64,000 nt of DNA from Candidatus Zhuqueibacterota bacterium. Lineage in GTDB: Bacteria; BS750m-G25. The notes below the pieces were generated by a model that was not told where the DNA came from, did not search any database, and saw nothing but the letters and a program-made list of their open reading frames with translations. This document shows, piece by piece, positions 50,332 to 59,340 of this stretch. The position numbers were made by a program, and so were the translations under genes. The stretch's first letter is position 1; each line of letters starts with the position of its first letter. Location: the NCBI GenBank assembly GCA_016783505.1, contig JADHWK010000007.1, positions 5,122 to 69,121 of the forward strand, given 5' to 3'.

Positions 50332-51540
50332 ATGCATAGTTTGGAAGATTATTATGAAATTGTAGGTGATAGGGTTATATCTGAGATACACAAGAGGGCG
50401 AGAAGGCTTTTTGGAAAGCATATATTACACGTTAATTCTACATATCAGGGCGGCGGTGTTGCCGAAATGCTGGCATCCCTTGTGCCTCTCATGAATGACG
50501 TAGGGATTGACACCGGCTGGAGAATATTCCATGGAAACCCTGATTTTTTTACAATCACCAAAAAATTTCACAACGCACTTCAGGGCGATAAGATTAATTT
50601 GTCCGAGATAAAAAAACGCTTGTATTTCCTGGCCAATGAAGATTTTTCTGTCTATACACACTTAGATCACGATTATATAATCATCCACGATCCACAACCC
50701 CTACCTTTAATAAAATATTATAAGAAAGGTCAGCCATGGATTTGGCGGTGCCATGTAGATTTATCGCATCCCAATAAAGAACTATGGGAATTTCTTACAA
50801 GGTTCATTCTTAAGTATGACATGATTATTATTTCAAACGAAAAATATAAGAGAGAAGGCCTACCGGTAGAACAAAGGATTATTTATCCTGTTATCGATCC
50901 TCTATCTCCTAAAAATATGGAAATATCCGACACAACGATTTCAAAATATCTTAAAAAGTTTGGTGTTCCTACAGATAAACCGATCATAACTCAGATATCG
51001 AGATTTGATAAGTGGAAAGATCCGGTAGGTGTAACAGAAGCATTTAAAATTGTTAAGAAACATGTAGATTGTAGATTAGTATTATGTGGAAGTATGGCCA
51101 CCGATGACCCAGAAGGCTACCAGATTTATGAGAAGGTAAAAAGAAAGGTTGAAAAATTTATTGCCAATAACGATGTAATTCTTATAACTACCGAGAACAA
51201 CATTCTTGTAAACGCTTTACAGCGCAGTTCTGCAGTAATAATACAAAAGTCTATAAGGGAGGGCTTCGGGCTTACGGTAACTGAGGCGCTTTGGAAGGCA
51301 AGACCTGTCGTGGCTTCAAATGTAGGGGGGATTCCTCTTCAAATAAAGGATGGAGAAAATGGATTTTTGCTTGATCCTTACAACACAAAAGGTTTTGCTC
51401 AGATGATTGTTCAAATATTGCAAAATCCCAGACTGGCAGAGAAGATGGGTAAAGAAGGTAAGGAAATTGTCAGGAAAGAATTTCTCATAACAAGGCTTTT
51501 GTCAGACTATTTAGATTTATTTAATGATATGGAAAAATGA
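50332..51540 (+). CDS. treT: Trehalose glycosyltransferring synthase (TreT)
   Basis: The 402-residue GT4 enzyme joins NDP-glucose and glucose directly (reversibly) into trehalose. Family hallmarks are HVNSTYQGGGVAEML near residue 36, DTGWRIFHGNPDFF near 60, HDPQPLPLI near 118, IWRCHVDLSHPN near 136, and the C-terminal REGFGLTVTEALWKARPVV with SNVGGIPLQI. Best known from Thermococcus/Pyrococcus and some bacteria. GGGGAGGTGACAAA precedes the start. It provides a second trehalose route beside OtsAB, perhaps for degradation or for a different sugar donor. Confidence 0.9.
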   Translation: MHSLEDYYEIVGDRVISEIHKRARRLFGKHILHVNSTYQGGGVAEMLASLVPLMNDVGIDTGWRIFHGNPDFFTITKKFHNALQGDKINLSEIKKRLYFLANEDFSVYTHLDHDYIIIHDPQPLPLIKYYKKGQPWIWRCHVDLSHPNKELWEFLTRFILKYDMIIISNEKYKREGLPVEQRIIYPVIDPLSPKNMEISDTTISKYLKKFGVPTDKPIITQISRFDKWKDPVGVTEAFKIVKKHVDCRLVLCGSMATDDPEGYQIYEKVKRKVEKFIANNDVILITTENNILVNALQRSSAVIIQKSIREGFGLTVTEALWKARPVVASNVGGIPLQIKDGENGFLLDPYNTKGFAQMIVQILQNPRLAEKMGKEGKEIVRKEFLITRLLSDYLDLFNDMEK

Positions 51541-51739
51541 ACGACGTATAACAGTGGATAAGAGAGGAATCAAAGATTTCTCTAAATTGTCTTCTCTAAC
51601 CTCTTTTATTCACAACCCGTTATATGAAATTGCGGTTCTTTAAATGCTTTTCAAAGGTAGTGGGGTTAAATAAGTAGAAGAGGCAAGCAAGAAATTTATG
51701 ATATTTTACTCCCACCTCTCTTCTACTGTTTATACCAGT

Positions 51740-51973
51740 GTAAAGGACAGCGGTGTCCTATTAACTATACGTTATCTTTATGAGCCTCGACGTCGTCGTA
51801 GCACCGAATAGGCAATCTGGGAAGATATTTTACAAGAGTTCTCCAAAGGTGCAGATATAGATTTCGCATATCCTACACAACGGTTCTATAATAATCGACT
51901 CGAGGTAAAGGCTGGGATTAGACCTTTCTCCGGGGAAGAGAATACAAAAACATCCGGAAATAAGCCAAAGTAG
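51740..51973 (+). pseudogene. C-terminal remnant of a mechanosensitive channel (MscS family)
   Basis: The frame reads VKDSGVLLTIRYLYEPRRRR, then STE-TAG (51809-51811), then AIWEDILQEFSKGADIDFAY and PTQRFYNN before a stop at 51971-51973. -SGVLLT-RYL-EPRRRR and DI-FAYPTQR are the cytoplasmic beta-domain ends of YbdG/MscS-like channels, where Gln normally stands at the TAG. Nothing of the membrane domain is left. The 693-base gap that contains it also has a 51673-51727 inverted repeat (AGTAGAAGAGG / CCTCTCTTCTACT) and no other gene. Confidence 0.65.
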
Positions 51974-52130
51974 CTCACAATATAACTGTTAAGACGTCAG
52001 TCTTTTATAAAATCCTAAGGATTAAATCCAACGGATTAAACTGAAAAAATGAGAGGCATTCAGTCATTTTGAAAATACACCCACTACTAGTTTGTGCTAC
52101 AGTAGATGAAAACAATGGATTTATGTTATT

Positions 52131-52150
52131 CGGTCAGGCGCCCGATTGAT
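52131..52150 (+). repeat. 20-bp GGCGCC palindromic repeat, copy 6
   Basis: TCGGTCAGGCGCCCGATTGA, one base different from copies 1 and 3. It lies 84 bases before the first solute-cluster glycosyltransferase. Confidence 0.75.
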
Positions 52151-52233
52151 TTCGATATTCGAATTTCGGATTTACTTATGATTACCACAAAAACCCTGAA
52201 AGAGGGGAAATTTTAACCTAATGTCCTGAGCCA

Positions 52234-53985
52234 ATGAGCCGTTCAAGGATTCTTCACTTTGGGATCTGGCACTATCACCTGAAACCGGGGGGGGTGCGGA
52301 CCGTCATCGAGAACACCCTAAAGGCGCTGACCTACCTAAATGATTACCACGGGGTGTCCGTGGAAATTTTCAGCGGGGATGACAGGGGAGTAGAATTCGA
52401 TAAGGATAGGGTGGAAGAAGGATCGAGGTCGGGGCTCTCCATCACCGTCAGGACCATCCGTATTCCTGAATTGAGTTATTCTGACCGCCTCTACGAAAGC
52501 AGGGGACAACTTAAGGCCACCGCCAAGGGAATAAGGGATACTATGATAAGGAGTATGTCCCTGAATCACTGTGACCAGGATAATCCCTATATTTTAAACT
52601 CCCATAATCTGGCCCTGGGAAAGAACCCTGCCGCCTCCTGGGCGTTGAAATTATTGGCGGAATGGGCTTTAGTCCATAAAAAACCCCTTTGGGTCCTTAA
52701 TCAGGTCCATGATTTTGCCGAAAATAACCGCCCCGACCGCCTTCGGGTGCTGCAAAATTGTACGGGAACCAGGGATAATCGGTTTGCCGCCGGACTGATC
52801 TATCCCAACCTGCCCGGGGTGCTTTACGCCGTTCTTACCAGGGCTGACCGGGATAATCTAATCCAGGTGGGACTGGACCCCCAAAGGCTTTTCGTCCTTC
52901 CTAATTCAATAAATATTCTGCCTTTTGAAAGTGGGCTTTCCCAGACGGAACTGGAAGTTAAAGGGGAACTCCTCCGCCGAATAAGCCGTTATGCCAGAGA
53001 ACAGGACTTTGTCTTCGATCCAGAATCCCCCATTTTGCTCTCCCCCATGAAGATCATGCGCAGAAAAAACTCCCTGGAATCGGTGTTGATTTTAATCCTC
53101 CTGAACGCCCTGGGAGAAGGATATCAGTTGCTGTTGTCTCTGGGCGCTCAGTCACCCCATGACTTAAAATACGGAAATCACTTAAAGCAATTCATTAGGA
53201 AATATCGGTTGCCGATAACGGTTGGATTCGGGGACGAATTTATTCTGTCTGGCAAGCAGAGACTGGTGAGGAACGGCCGCATCCTTCAATTTTCCCTGTT
53301 TGACCTTTACGCAATTTCCACGGGTGTGATTACCACTTCGATTATGGAAGGATTCGGGCTGGGTTTTCTGGAGGGCTGGCTGTTGGGTCTTCCGGTGGTG
53401 GGCCGCAGGATCCCGGGGGTCATCGAGGAATTTGAGCGGGCCGGTTTGGATTTCGGTCATCTTTACGATAGGGTGGAGGTTAGGGTTGAATGGCTCGATG
53501 GGGGGCTTGCTGGGCTGATAGAGATATTTCGCCTGAAATTAAACAAGCAGCGGCGGCAGCAGGGCCTGGCCCCGTTAATCCCGGCTGAGATTGAGAGGAG
53601 ATTCCGGGCGAGAAAGATATTTATTTCAGCGGGGAGGAAATGCATTGACTTTACTGAATTGGATCCCCCCAAGCAGTTGGCACTTATGGCAAAGATTATG
53701 AAAAATAGGAGGCTTTTGGACGAATTGTTGTATCTGAACCAAAAGATTAAATCTATACCAGAGCTCGTGGGCGGCGGCTCAAGAAAGTTGATAAAAAGAA
53801 ATCGAGAGGCTATAGTTAAAAATTACTCAACCCGAGCAAAAGCGAATAGGTTAAAGCAGATTATTCGCCAGGGTAATAAATTGTACCGAGAACCTATGGA
53901 AGCCAGGCAGGCACAAAAGGAAATTTCCAACCGGGGGCTCATCGAAAAATACCTTTCTGTTGAGCAAATAAACCTTTTATATTAA
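52234..53985 (+). CDS. Glycosyltransferase, GT-B fold, solute-cluster paralogue A
   Basis: This 583-residue enzyme is a diverged GT4-like protein. The N-terminal half opens LHFGIWHYHLKPGGVRTVIENTL (acceptor-side loop). The C-terminal half holds SPMKIMRRKNSLESV, TVGFGDEF, TTSIMEGFGLGFLEGWLLGLPVVGRRIPG and a long helical tail (about residues 440-583) not seen in most GT4 enzymes. It is clearly paralogous to the 57751 gene: both share the G-D-----L then ATTS---EGFG--F-E-W-L---V-GR-IP pattern and the long extra insertion. It is the first gene of a five-gene run with glycerate kinase and probably glycosylates a glycerate-based acceptor (inference). Start: ATG 52234. Confidence 0.7.
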   Translation: MSRSRILHFGIWHYHLKPGGVRTVIENTLKALTYLNDYHGVSVEIFSGDDRGVEFDKDRVEEGSRSGLSITVRTIRIPELSYSDRLYESRGQLKATAKGIRDTMIRSMSLNHCDQDNPYILNSHNLALGKNPAASWALKLLAEWALVHKKPLWVLNQVHDFAENNRPDRLRVLQNCTGTRDNRFAAGLIYPNLPGVLYAVLTRADRDNLIQVGLDPQRLFVLPNSINILPFESGLSQTELEVKGELLRRISRYAREQDFVFDPESPILLSPMKIMRRKNSLESVLILILLNALGEGYQLLLSLGAQSPHDLKYGNHLKQFIRKYRLPITVGFGDEFILSGKQRLVRNGRILQFSLFDLYAISTGVITTSIMEGFGLGFLEGWLLGLPVVGRRIPGVIEEFERAGLDFGHLYDRVEVRVEWLDGGLAGLIEIFRLKLNKQRRQQGLAPLIPAEIERRFRARKIFISAGRKCIDFTELDPPKQLALMAKIMKNRRLLDELLYLNQKIKSIPELVGGGSRKLIKRNREAIVKNYSTRAKANRLKQIIRQGNKLYREPMEARQAQKEISNRGLIEKYLSVEQINLLY

Positions 53986-53999
53986 CAGGAGATACCTAA

Positions 54000-55223
54000 A
54001 TGGGTGATTTCTATCAACACGGGGTGGTGGCCACCCTGCATCGGTTGGGCAGGCAGAAGTTGGAGGAATTGGAGAAAAAGCTGATGAAACTTTCCGAGCG
54101 CCGTGCTATAGTCCTGATTCTTCCGATCATCCCAAGGGATCTTGAGGCTGAGCCGTTTATGAAGATCGTCGAGGAATTAAGAGGGGCTAATTATCTCCAT
54201 GAGATTGTGATTGCCCTGGGGAGGACGACCCAAAAGGAGCATTTTATTGAAGCCAAGAAGAAAGTTTCGGATTTGCCCCAGAAGGTCACTATTCTCTGGA
54301 CCAGCGGGTCGAGGCTGGATGATCTCTATCACCTCCTAAAGATTAACCACTTAGAAGTGGGACCCGATGGGAAGGGACGGTCTACCTGGGTGGCTTACGG
54401 CTACGTTCTGTCTAAAGATGAATGCGGTATAATCGTCCAACATGACTGCGACATCGTGAATTACAACAGGGAGCTTTTGGCCCGGCTTTGCTATCCGCTG
54501 GTTAACCAGGACCTGGATTTCAAGTTTTGCAAGGGTTATTATCCCCGGGTCACCGACCGCTTTTACGGAAGGGTTACCCGGCTATTTGTTACCCCTTTGA
54601 TCAGGTCATTGATGAAGATGGTTGGATACCATCCGTTTTTAGTTTACTTGGATAACTTCCGTTATCCCCTCTCCGGGGAGTTCTCAATGACCGTAGATCT
54701 GGCCCGCACCAACCGGGTGCCCGGGGACTGGGGGTTGGAAATCGGAACATTGGCGGAAATTTATCGCAACTGCCATCTGAAGCGGGTCTGTCAGGTTGAT
54801 CTCGCCGATACCTATGAGCATAAACATCAGCCCCTGTCTAATCATGACCCGAGCAAAGGATTGATGAAGATGAGCATTGACATAGGGAAGGTCTTTTTCC
54901 GAACCCTCAGTAGCGAGGGTGTGATATTTACCGATGAATTCTTTAAAAACCTGACCGCCGCTTTCCTGCGCACGGCTCAGGACACCCTGAAGCAATACGA
55001 GGCCGATGCCGCCATCAATGGGCTCTATTTCGACCGGCATCAGGAAGGGCAGGCGGTAGAAACCTTTACTAGAAGTATCCAGTTCGCCAGTGAGGAATTT
55101 TTAAAGGACCCGCTAGGGGTGCCCCAGATCCCCAACTGGAGCCGGGTAATATCGGCGATTCCTGAGATTTTATACCTTCTGGCAGATGCCGTAGAAGAGG
55201 ATAGTAGGAAAATCAGAGCGTGA
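54000..55223 (+). CDS. GpgS-like glucosyl-3-phosphoglycerate synthase (GT81-type)
   Basis: The 407-residue GT-A enzyme has HDCDIVNYNRELLARL near residue 150 (D149-C-D151, the metal/NDP-binding triad) and then the characteristic segment FRYPLSGEFSMTVDLAR near 222 and GDWGLEIGTLAEIYRN near 242 with QVDLADTYEHKHQPLS near 262. These match glucosyl-3-phosphoglycerate synthases (RPL-GE----, EIGLL---Y, QVDLG--RAHR-QPL), which use NDP-glucose and 3-phosphoglycerate. The first 70 residues (KLEELEKKLMKLSERRAIVLILP) are longer than typical. It overlaps nothing, 14 bases after gene A. It would commit the pathway to glucosylglycerate. Confidence 0.75.
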   Translation: MGDFYQHGVVATLHRLGRQKLEELEKKLMKLSERRAIVLILPIIPRDLEAEPFMKIVEELRGANYLHEIVIALGRTTQKEHFIEAKKKVSDLPQKVTILWTSGSRLDDLYHLLKINHLEVGPDGKGRSTWVAYGYVLSKDECGIIVQHDCDIVNYNRELLARLCYPLVNQDLDFKFCKGYYPRVTDRFYGRVTRLFVTPLIRSLMKMVGYHPFLVYLDNFRYPLSGEFSMTVDLARTNRVPGDWGLEIGTLAEIYRNCHLKRVCQVDLADTYEHKHQPLSNHDPSKGLMKMSIDIGKVFFRTLSSEGVIFTDEFFKNLTAAFLRTAQDTLKQYEADAAINGLYFDRHQEGQAVETFTRSIQFASEEFLKDPLGVPQIPNWSRVISAIPEILYLLADAVEEDSRKIRA

Positions 55224-55235
55224 GGAGGAAAAACG

Positions 55236-56477
55236 ATGGAACAATCTGCCCTTAAGAAAGCAGACTGGGAAGCGATTGAAAGGCTTGGTCGGGCTGACCT
55301 GCTGGTGGGTATCCCCAGCTTTAACAATGCCGCCACCATCGGGCATGTGGTGGTGGCGGCGGTCGGGGGACTTGCCCGCTATTTCCCCAATCGGAAGGGG
55401 ATCATTATCAACTCCGATGGGGGTTCTACAGATGGCACCCAGGGAGTCTTTCAGGGTGTTCCAATACAGATCGGACTTAAGTCTCATACCTTGACTTACC
55501 AGGGTATACCGGGGAAAGGAACCGCCTTCAAAGCTTTGTTCGAGATCGGGATGAGGCTGGGGGTAAAAGCCGTGGTGGTGGTGGATTCAGATTTAAGGAG
55601 TATTACCCCAGAATGGATCCAGAAGATGGGCTCCCCGGTGCTGGAGGGGGGATATGGGTTGGTGACACCCCTCTATTCCCGGCATAAATACGACGGAACC
55701 ATTACCAACGCCATCGCCTACCCCTTGACCCGGGCCTTATACGGCCTCCGGGTGCGCCAGCCCATCGGGGGGGATTTCGGTTTATCATCCGAATTGGTGG
55801 GACGACTGCTGGAGATGGATGTCTGGGATACCGATGTGGCCCGTTTCGGCATTGACATCTTCCTGACAACTACAGCCATCTACATGGGGATAAAAATAGG
55901 TCAGGCCCCTTTAGGGGCCAAAATTCACGACGTCAAGGACCCGGCGGCGACCCTGGGACCCATGTTCCGCCAGGTGGTGGGCACCCTGTTCGGGTTAATG
56001 AAGACTTATCAAGGGCGTTGGCCTGAAATCACCGGAAGCACACCAGTTGACCTACTGGGGTCGGTAGAAGAGGCCGAGCCAGAACCTGTAAAAGTGACCC
56101 TTCCGGCCCTGACAAAGAATTTCCGGGATGGCTTCGGGGATCATTTCCCCTTCTACCAGGAGTTTATTTCCCCCGAAATCCTGAAGGAATTGGAAAAACT
56201 GCGAGCCTCCCCCGAGGATCTCTTCCATTTCCCCGCTTCCCTCTGGGCCAAAATAGTCTATGAATTTGCGGTGGCCTACAATCAGGGTTGCCATCCACCG
56301 ACCCAGGTGGTGGACGCCCTGACCCCCTTATATTTTGGCCGCACTGCCTCTTTTGTAATGGAAACCCGGGAACTGTCCACCCAGGAAGCGGAGAGGGTAA
56401 TCGAAAATGTGGCGGAGCAATTTGAAAAGGAAAAGAAATATTTAATTAAAAGATGGTCGCAGAGGATTAAAAAATGA
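55236..56477 (+). CDS. Glycosyltransferase family 2-like, solute cluster
   Basis: This 413-residue GT-A enzyme shows LLVGIPSFNNAATIGHVV near residue 20, DGGSTDGTQ near 59, PGKGTAFKALFEIG near 89, VVVDSDLRSITPEWI with D117-S-D119, and QPIGGDFGLSSELVGRL near 172. The PGKG-x(3)AL--, DSD and QP-GG-- pattern is like mannosylglycerate synthase (GT78) and GpgS-type enzymes. A C-terminal helical domain of about 120 residues with PPTQVVDALTPLYFGRTASFV ends it. It follows the GpgS-like gene by 12 bases and overlaps the glycerate kinase start (ATGA). It likely adds a second hexose (mannose or glucose) to the product, by analogy only. Confidence 0.65.
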   Translation: MEQSALKKADWEAIERLGRADLLVGIPSFNNAATIGHVVVAAVGGLARYFPNRKGIIINSDGGSTDGTQGVFQGVPIQIGLKSHTLTYQGIPGKGTAFKALFEIGMRLGVKAVVVVDSDLRSITPEWIQKMGSPVLEGGYGLVTPLYSRHKYDGTITNAIAYPLTRALYGLRVRQPIGGDFGLSSELVGRLLEMDVWDTDVARFGIDIFLTTTAIYMGIKIGQAPLGAKIHDVKDPAATLGPMFRQVVGTLFGLMKTYQGRWPEITGSTPVDLLGSVEEAEPEPVKVTLPALTKNFRDGFGDHFPFYQEFISPEILKELEKLRASPEDLFHFPASLWAKIVYEFAVAYNQGCHPPTQVVDALTPLYFGRTASFVMETRELSTQEAERVIENVAEQFEKEKKYLIKRWSQRIKK

Positions 56478-57613
56478 AGATTGTGGTGGCTCCCAATGCC
56501 TTTAAAGAGAGCCTGACCGCCCTTGAAGCGGCCAATTTTATCGAAGAGGGGATTAAAAGGGTTTTTCCTGAATGTGAGGTGGTAAAAGTCCCCATGGCCG
56601 ACGGGGGGGATGGGACGGCCGCGGCTTTAGTAGGGGCTACGGGGGGACGGATTCTCGCAGAAGAGGTAAATGGTCCCCTTGGGGAGAAGGTGAAGGCAGA
56701 TTATGGTCTACTGGGGGATGGGGAAACGGCGGTGGTGGAGATGGCGGCGGCCTCGGGACTGAGGCTAATTCCTTCCAAAAAAAGAAACCCTTTGATAACT
56801 ACCACCTACGGGACCGGTGAACTTATTAAAGCATGCCTGGGTCAGGGGGCCAAAAAGGTAATTGTGGGCATCGGGGGGAGCGCCACCGTGGACGGGGGAG
56901 CCGGGATGGCCCAGGCCTTAGGAGCCAGACTGTTGGACCGAGACGGAAAGCAAATTCCCTTCGGGGGCGGCGGGTTGGGTCAATTGGATCACATTGATGT
57001 AAGCGGAATGGACGAACGAATAAATCAGATTGAGTGCCTCGTTGCCAGCGATGTAGATAATCCCCTTACTGGCCCTTCGGGGGCAGCGGCGGTCTACGGA
57101 CCCCAGAAGGGGGCTACACAGGAGGAAGTGGTTCAATTGGATAGGAATTTATCCCATTACGCTGATGTAATCAGACGGGATTTGGGAATTAATGTCAAGG
57201 ATGTCCCCGGGGCTGGGGCCGCCGGGGGGCTGGGGGCGGGTCTCTTAGCCTTTTTTGGGGCCCAGCTTAAGTCAGGCATCGAGATCGTCATCCAAGCCTC
57301 GGGTCTTAAAGAAAAGCTTCAGGGGGCGGACCTTATCATCACGGGCGAGGGAAAAATTGACTCCCAGACCGCCCACGGGAAGGCGGTGGCCGGGGTGGCC
57401 AAGCTGGCGAAAAGAGAAAGGGTCCCCGTCGTTGCGGTGGGGGGGAGCCTCACGGAAGATGCCAGGGCCGTTCACCCCATCGGGGTGGATGCCCTCTTCA
57501 GCACGATTCCCCGTCCTGTTTCTCTTGATCGAGCCATGGAAAGAGCAGGCCCATTCTTAGCCGATGCCGTAGAAGAAATTATGCGATTATGGGTGTGTTG
57601 CCGAAAATCATAG
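56474..57613 (+). CDS. garK: Glycerate 2-kinase (GarK/GlxK family)
   Basis: The 379-residue kinase phosphorylates glycerate to 2-phosphoglycerate. MKIVVAPNAFKESLTALEAA, PMADGGDGTAAALV, GTGELIKACLGQGAKKVIVGIGGSATVDGGAGMAQALG, GP-GAAAVYGPQKGA and VPGAGAAGGLGAGLLAFFGA are all conserved. It overlaps the upstream glycosyltransferase by four bases, so it is in the same operon. Here it would interconvert glycerate with the phosphoglycerate pool, either activating the acceptor or recycling glycerate from broken-down solute. The C-terminus has an odd short tail (LWVCCRKS). Confidence 0.92.
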   Translation: MKIVVAPNAFKESLTALEAANFIEEGIKRVFPECEVVKVPMADGGDGTAAALVGATGGRILAEEVNGPLGEKVKADYGLLGDGETAVVEMAAASGLRLIPSKKRNPLITTTYGTGELIKACLGQGAKKVIVGIGGSATVDGGAGMAQALGARLLDRDGKQIPFGGGGLGQLDHIDVSGMDERINQIECLVASDVDNPLTGPSGAAAVYGPQKGATQEEVVQLDRNLSHYADVIRRDLGINVKDVPGAGAAGGLGAGLLAFFGAQLKSGIEIVIQASGLKEKLQGADLIITGEGKIDSQTAHGKAVAGVAKLAKRERVPVVAVGGSLTEDARAVHPIGVDALFSTIPRPVSLDRAMERAGPFLADAVEEIMRLWVCCRKS

Positions 57614-57750
57614 GAGAAAAGGTCACCACCGGAGAAAGGAAGACGGCGGAGTAAGCCCTTCATGGCTGTGAAACCAGGATTCATCAGGTCACGGGCCTGA
57701 AGGCATTATTCCCGAGGGGTTACAAAATTTTAAATGGGGAGCAATTAGAA

Positions 57751-59259
57751 ATGAAAGGGAAACTGCATCTAGCGATCGGCCATTATTCCATAGGTTATCG
57801 GGACGGAGTTAACACCGTATTGGTCCGCACGGTGCGGGGCCTGAAGGATATTGACCCCTCCCTAAAGATCACCGTGTTCGGAAAGCCCAGCCCGTTGATC
57901 GAGTCCTTCCTTCCCTGGGATAGGGGGAAGCTGGATTATGTGGGGATGGAGGAGTTGGATACCCATCACACCATGCCGGGACTGGGAGGGATGGGGATCG
58001 AGGAACAGGACGCCCATGATTATGTCTGGCTGGGCACCAAGATCGCCAAGAAGTTCGGGAAATTGTTTGCGGATGTGGATGTAGTAATAATGGAAAACCT
58101 GTCCATCGGGGTGCACCCGGCGGTCACCTACGCCTTCTTCCTGACGGCCATGGACAATTATAACCGCTCCACCACCCGGAGGTTCATCTCCCGGGTTCAC
58201 GATTTCGCCCAGCAGCGGCCCCGGAATTTCCAGAACATGAAGAAGTTTCATGATTATCGTTTCGGTTATGTCCCCGACTGGCATGAAGTTCTCTATCCTA
58301 ATATGCCCAACGTGGACTACATCTCCATCAACACAGCTGATATGGATCGCCTGCTGGATCACGGGATCGACCGAGACCGTATCTCTTATATTCCCAACTG
58401 CATTGACGATTCCCTGCTGGTGCCCGATGATAAAGGTCAAGAACTGCGGCGGTTACTCCAGAACAAAGAAGGCATTGAAGAGGATACCTGTCTCATCTTC
58501 TATCCGGTGCGGTGCATTCCCCGCAAGAACGTGGAGGAGGCCATTTTTATCACCATGCTGCTGAACAATTTGACAAAGATGGATTTTTATAAGTCGAAAT
58601 ATAATCTGATGCCTAAATATCACCTCCTGGTCAGTCTGGAAGCAACCACCGGTGATGAGAAGAAGTATACCGATACCCTGAAGGATTTCGTTAAAAAGCA
58701 TCGCCTTCCGGTTACCATTGGTCTTGGGGATTGGGTGGCCCTGAAGAGGGAATATGATATTGTCGACGGGGAGAGACGCCTGACAAAGTTCGGGGTGGCC
58801 GACGCCTACGCCATGGCTGATGTGGTCATCACCACCAGCTATCTGGAGGGTTTTGGTTTTGTTTTTATCGAGCCCTGGGTATTGGACAGATGTGTTATTG
58901 GTAGAAATATTCCCCAGGTCACCCCTGACTTCCAGCGGGCCGGAATGCATTTAGATCACTTCTACACCGTTCTCAGGGTGGACGGAAGAGATTTTAAAGA
59001 GTTGGGGATGGACCAGGGACCCAATAAGGCTCTACAGGTTCGCTTGGCTGAGATTTTAAAGCTGGGTAGTCAAGATTATGTCGAAAAAATCATGGCCCAA
59101 AATGTGGTCCCATTGAAAGGAACCCTGAGGATCATGCATACCAATAAAGGCGTTTCGGTGCGGAAGACCAATAAAAAGGTAGTCATGGATAACTATTCCC
59201 AAAGTAGGATTTCTGAACAGGTGTATCGGGTCATCCGGGGATGGGAGGGGGAAAAATGA
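57751..59259 (+). CDS. Glycosyltransferase, GT-B fold, solute-cluster paralogue B
   Basis: This 502-residue enzyme is paralogous to the 52234 gene. The N-terminus AIGHYSIGYRDGVNTVLVRTV matches the acceptor-side start of GT4 relatives. YPVRCIPRKNVEEAIF near residue 250, TIGLGDWVALKREYD near 322 and TTSYLEGFGFVFIEPWVLDRC-IGRNIPQVTPDF near 362 are the core of the donor domain. The same insertion as in gene A (YRL-L-RKNP-E type) is present. It closes the cluster 137 bases after the kinase, with GGGGAGC upstream. The two paralogues probably act on successive sugars or alternative acceptors. Confidence 0.7.
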   Translation: MKGKLHLAIGHYSIGYRDGVNTVLVRTVRGLKDIDPSLKITVFGKPSPLIESFLPWDRGKLDYVGMEELDTHHTMPGLGGMGIEEQDAHDYVWLGTKIAKKFGKLFADVDVVIMENLSIGVHPAVTYAFFLTAMDNYNRSTTRRFISRVHDFAQQRPRNFQNMKKFHDYRFGYVPDWHEVLYPNMPNVDYISINTADMDRLLDHGIDRDRISYIPNCIDDSLLVPDDKGQELRRLLQNKEGIEEDTCLIFYPVRCIPRKNVEEAIFITMLLNNLTKMDFYKSKYNLMPKYHLLVSLEATTGDEKKYTDTLKDFVKKHRLPVTIGLGDWVALKREYDIVDGERRLTKFGVADAYAMADVVITTSYLEGFGFVFIEPWVLDRCVIGRNIPQVTPDFQRAGMHLDHFYTVLRVDGRDFKELGMDQGPNKALQVRLAEILKLGSQDYVEKIMAQNVVPLKGTLRIMHTNKGVSVRKTNKKVVMDNYSQSRISEQVYRVIRGWEGEK

Positions 59260-59340
59260 TAGGATAGCGGTGAAGGATAGATGACTGGATGAACGGAATG
59301 ATGGATTAGTGTAGTAATGGATTAAACCGGAGTAGGAAAT

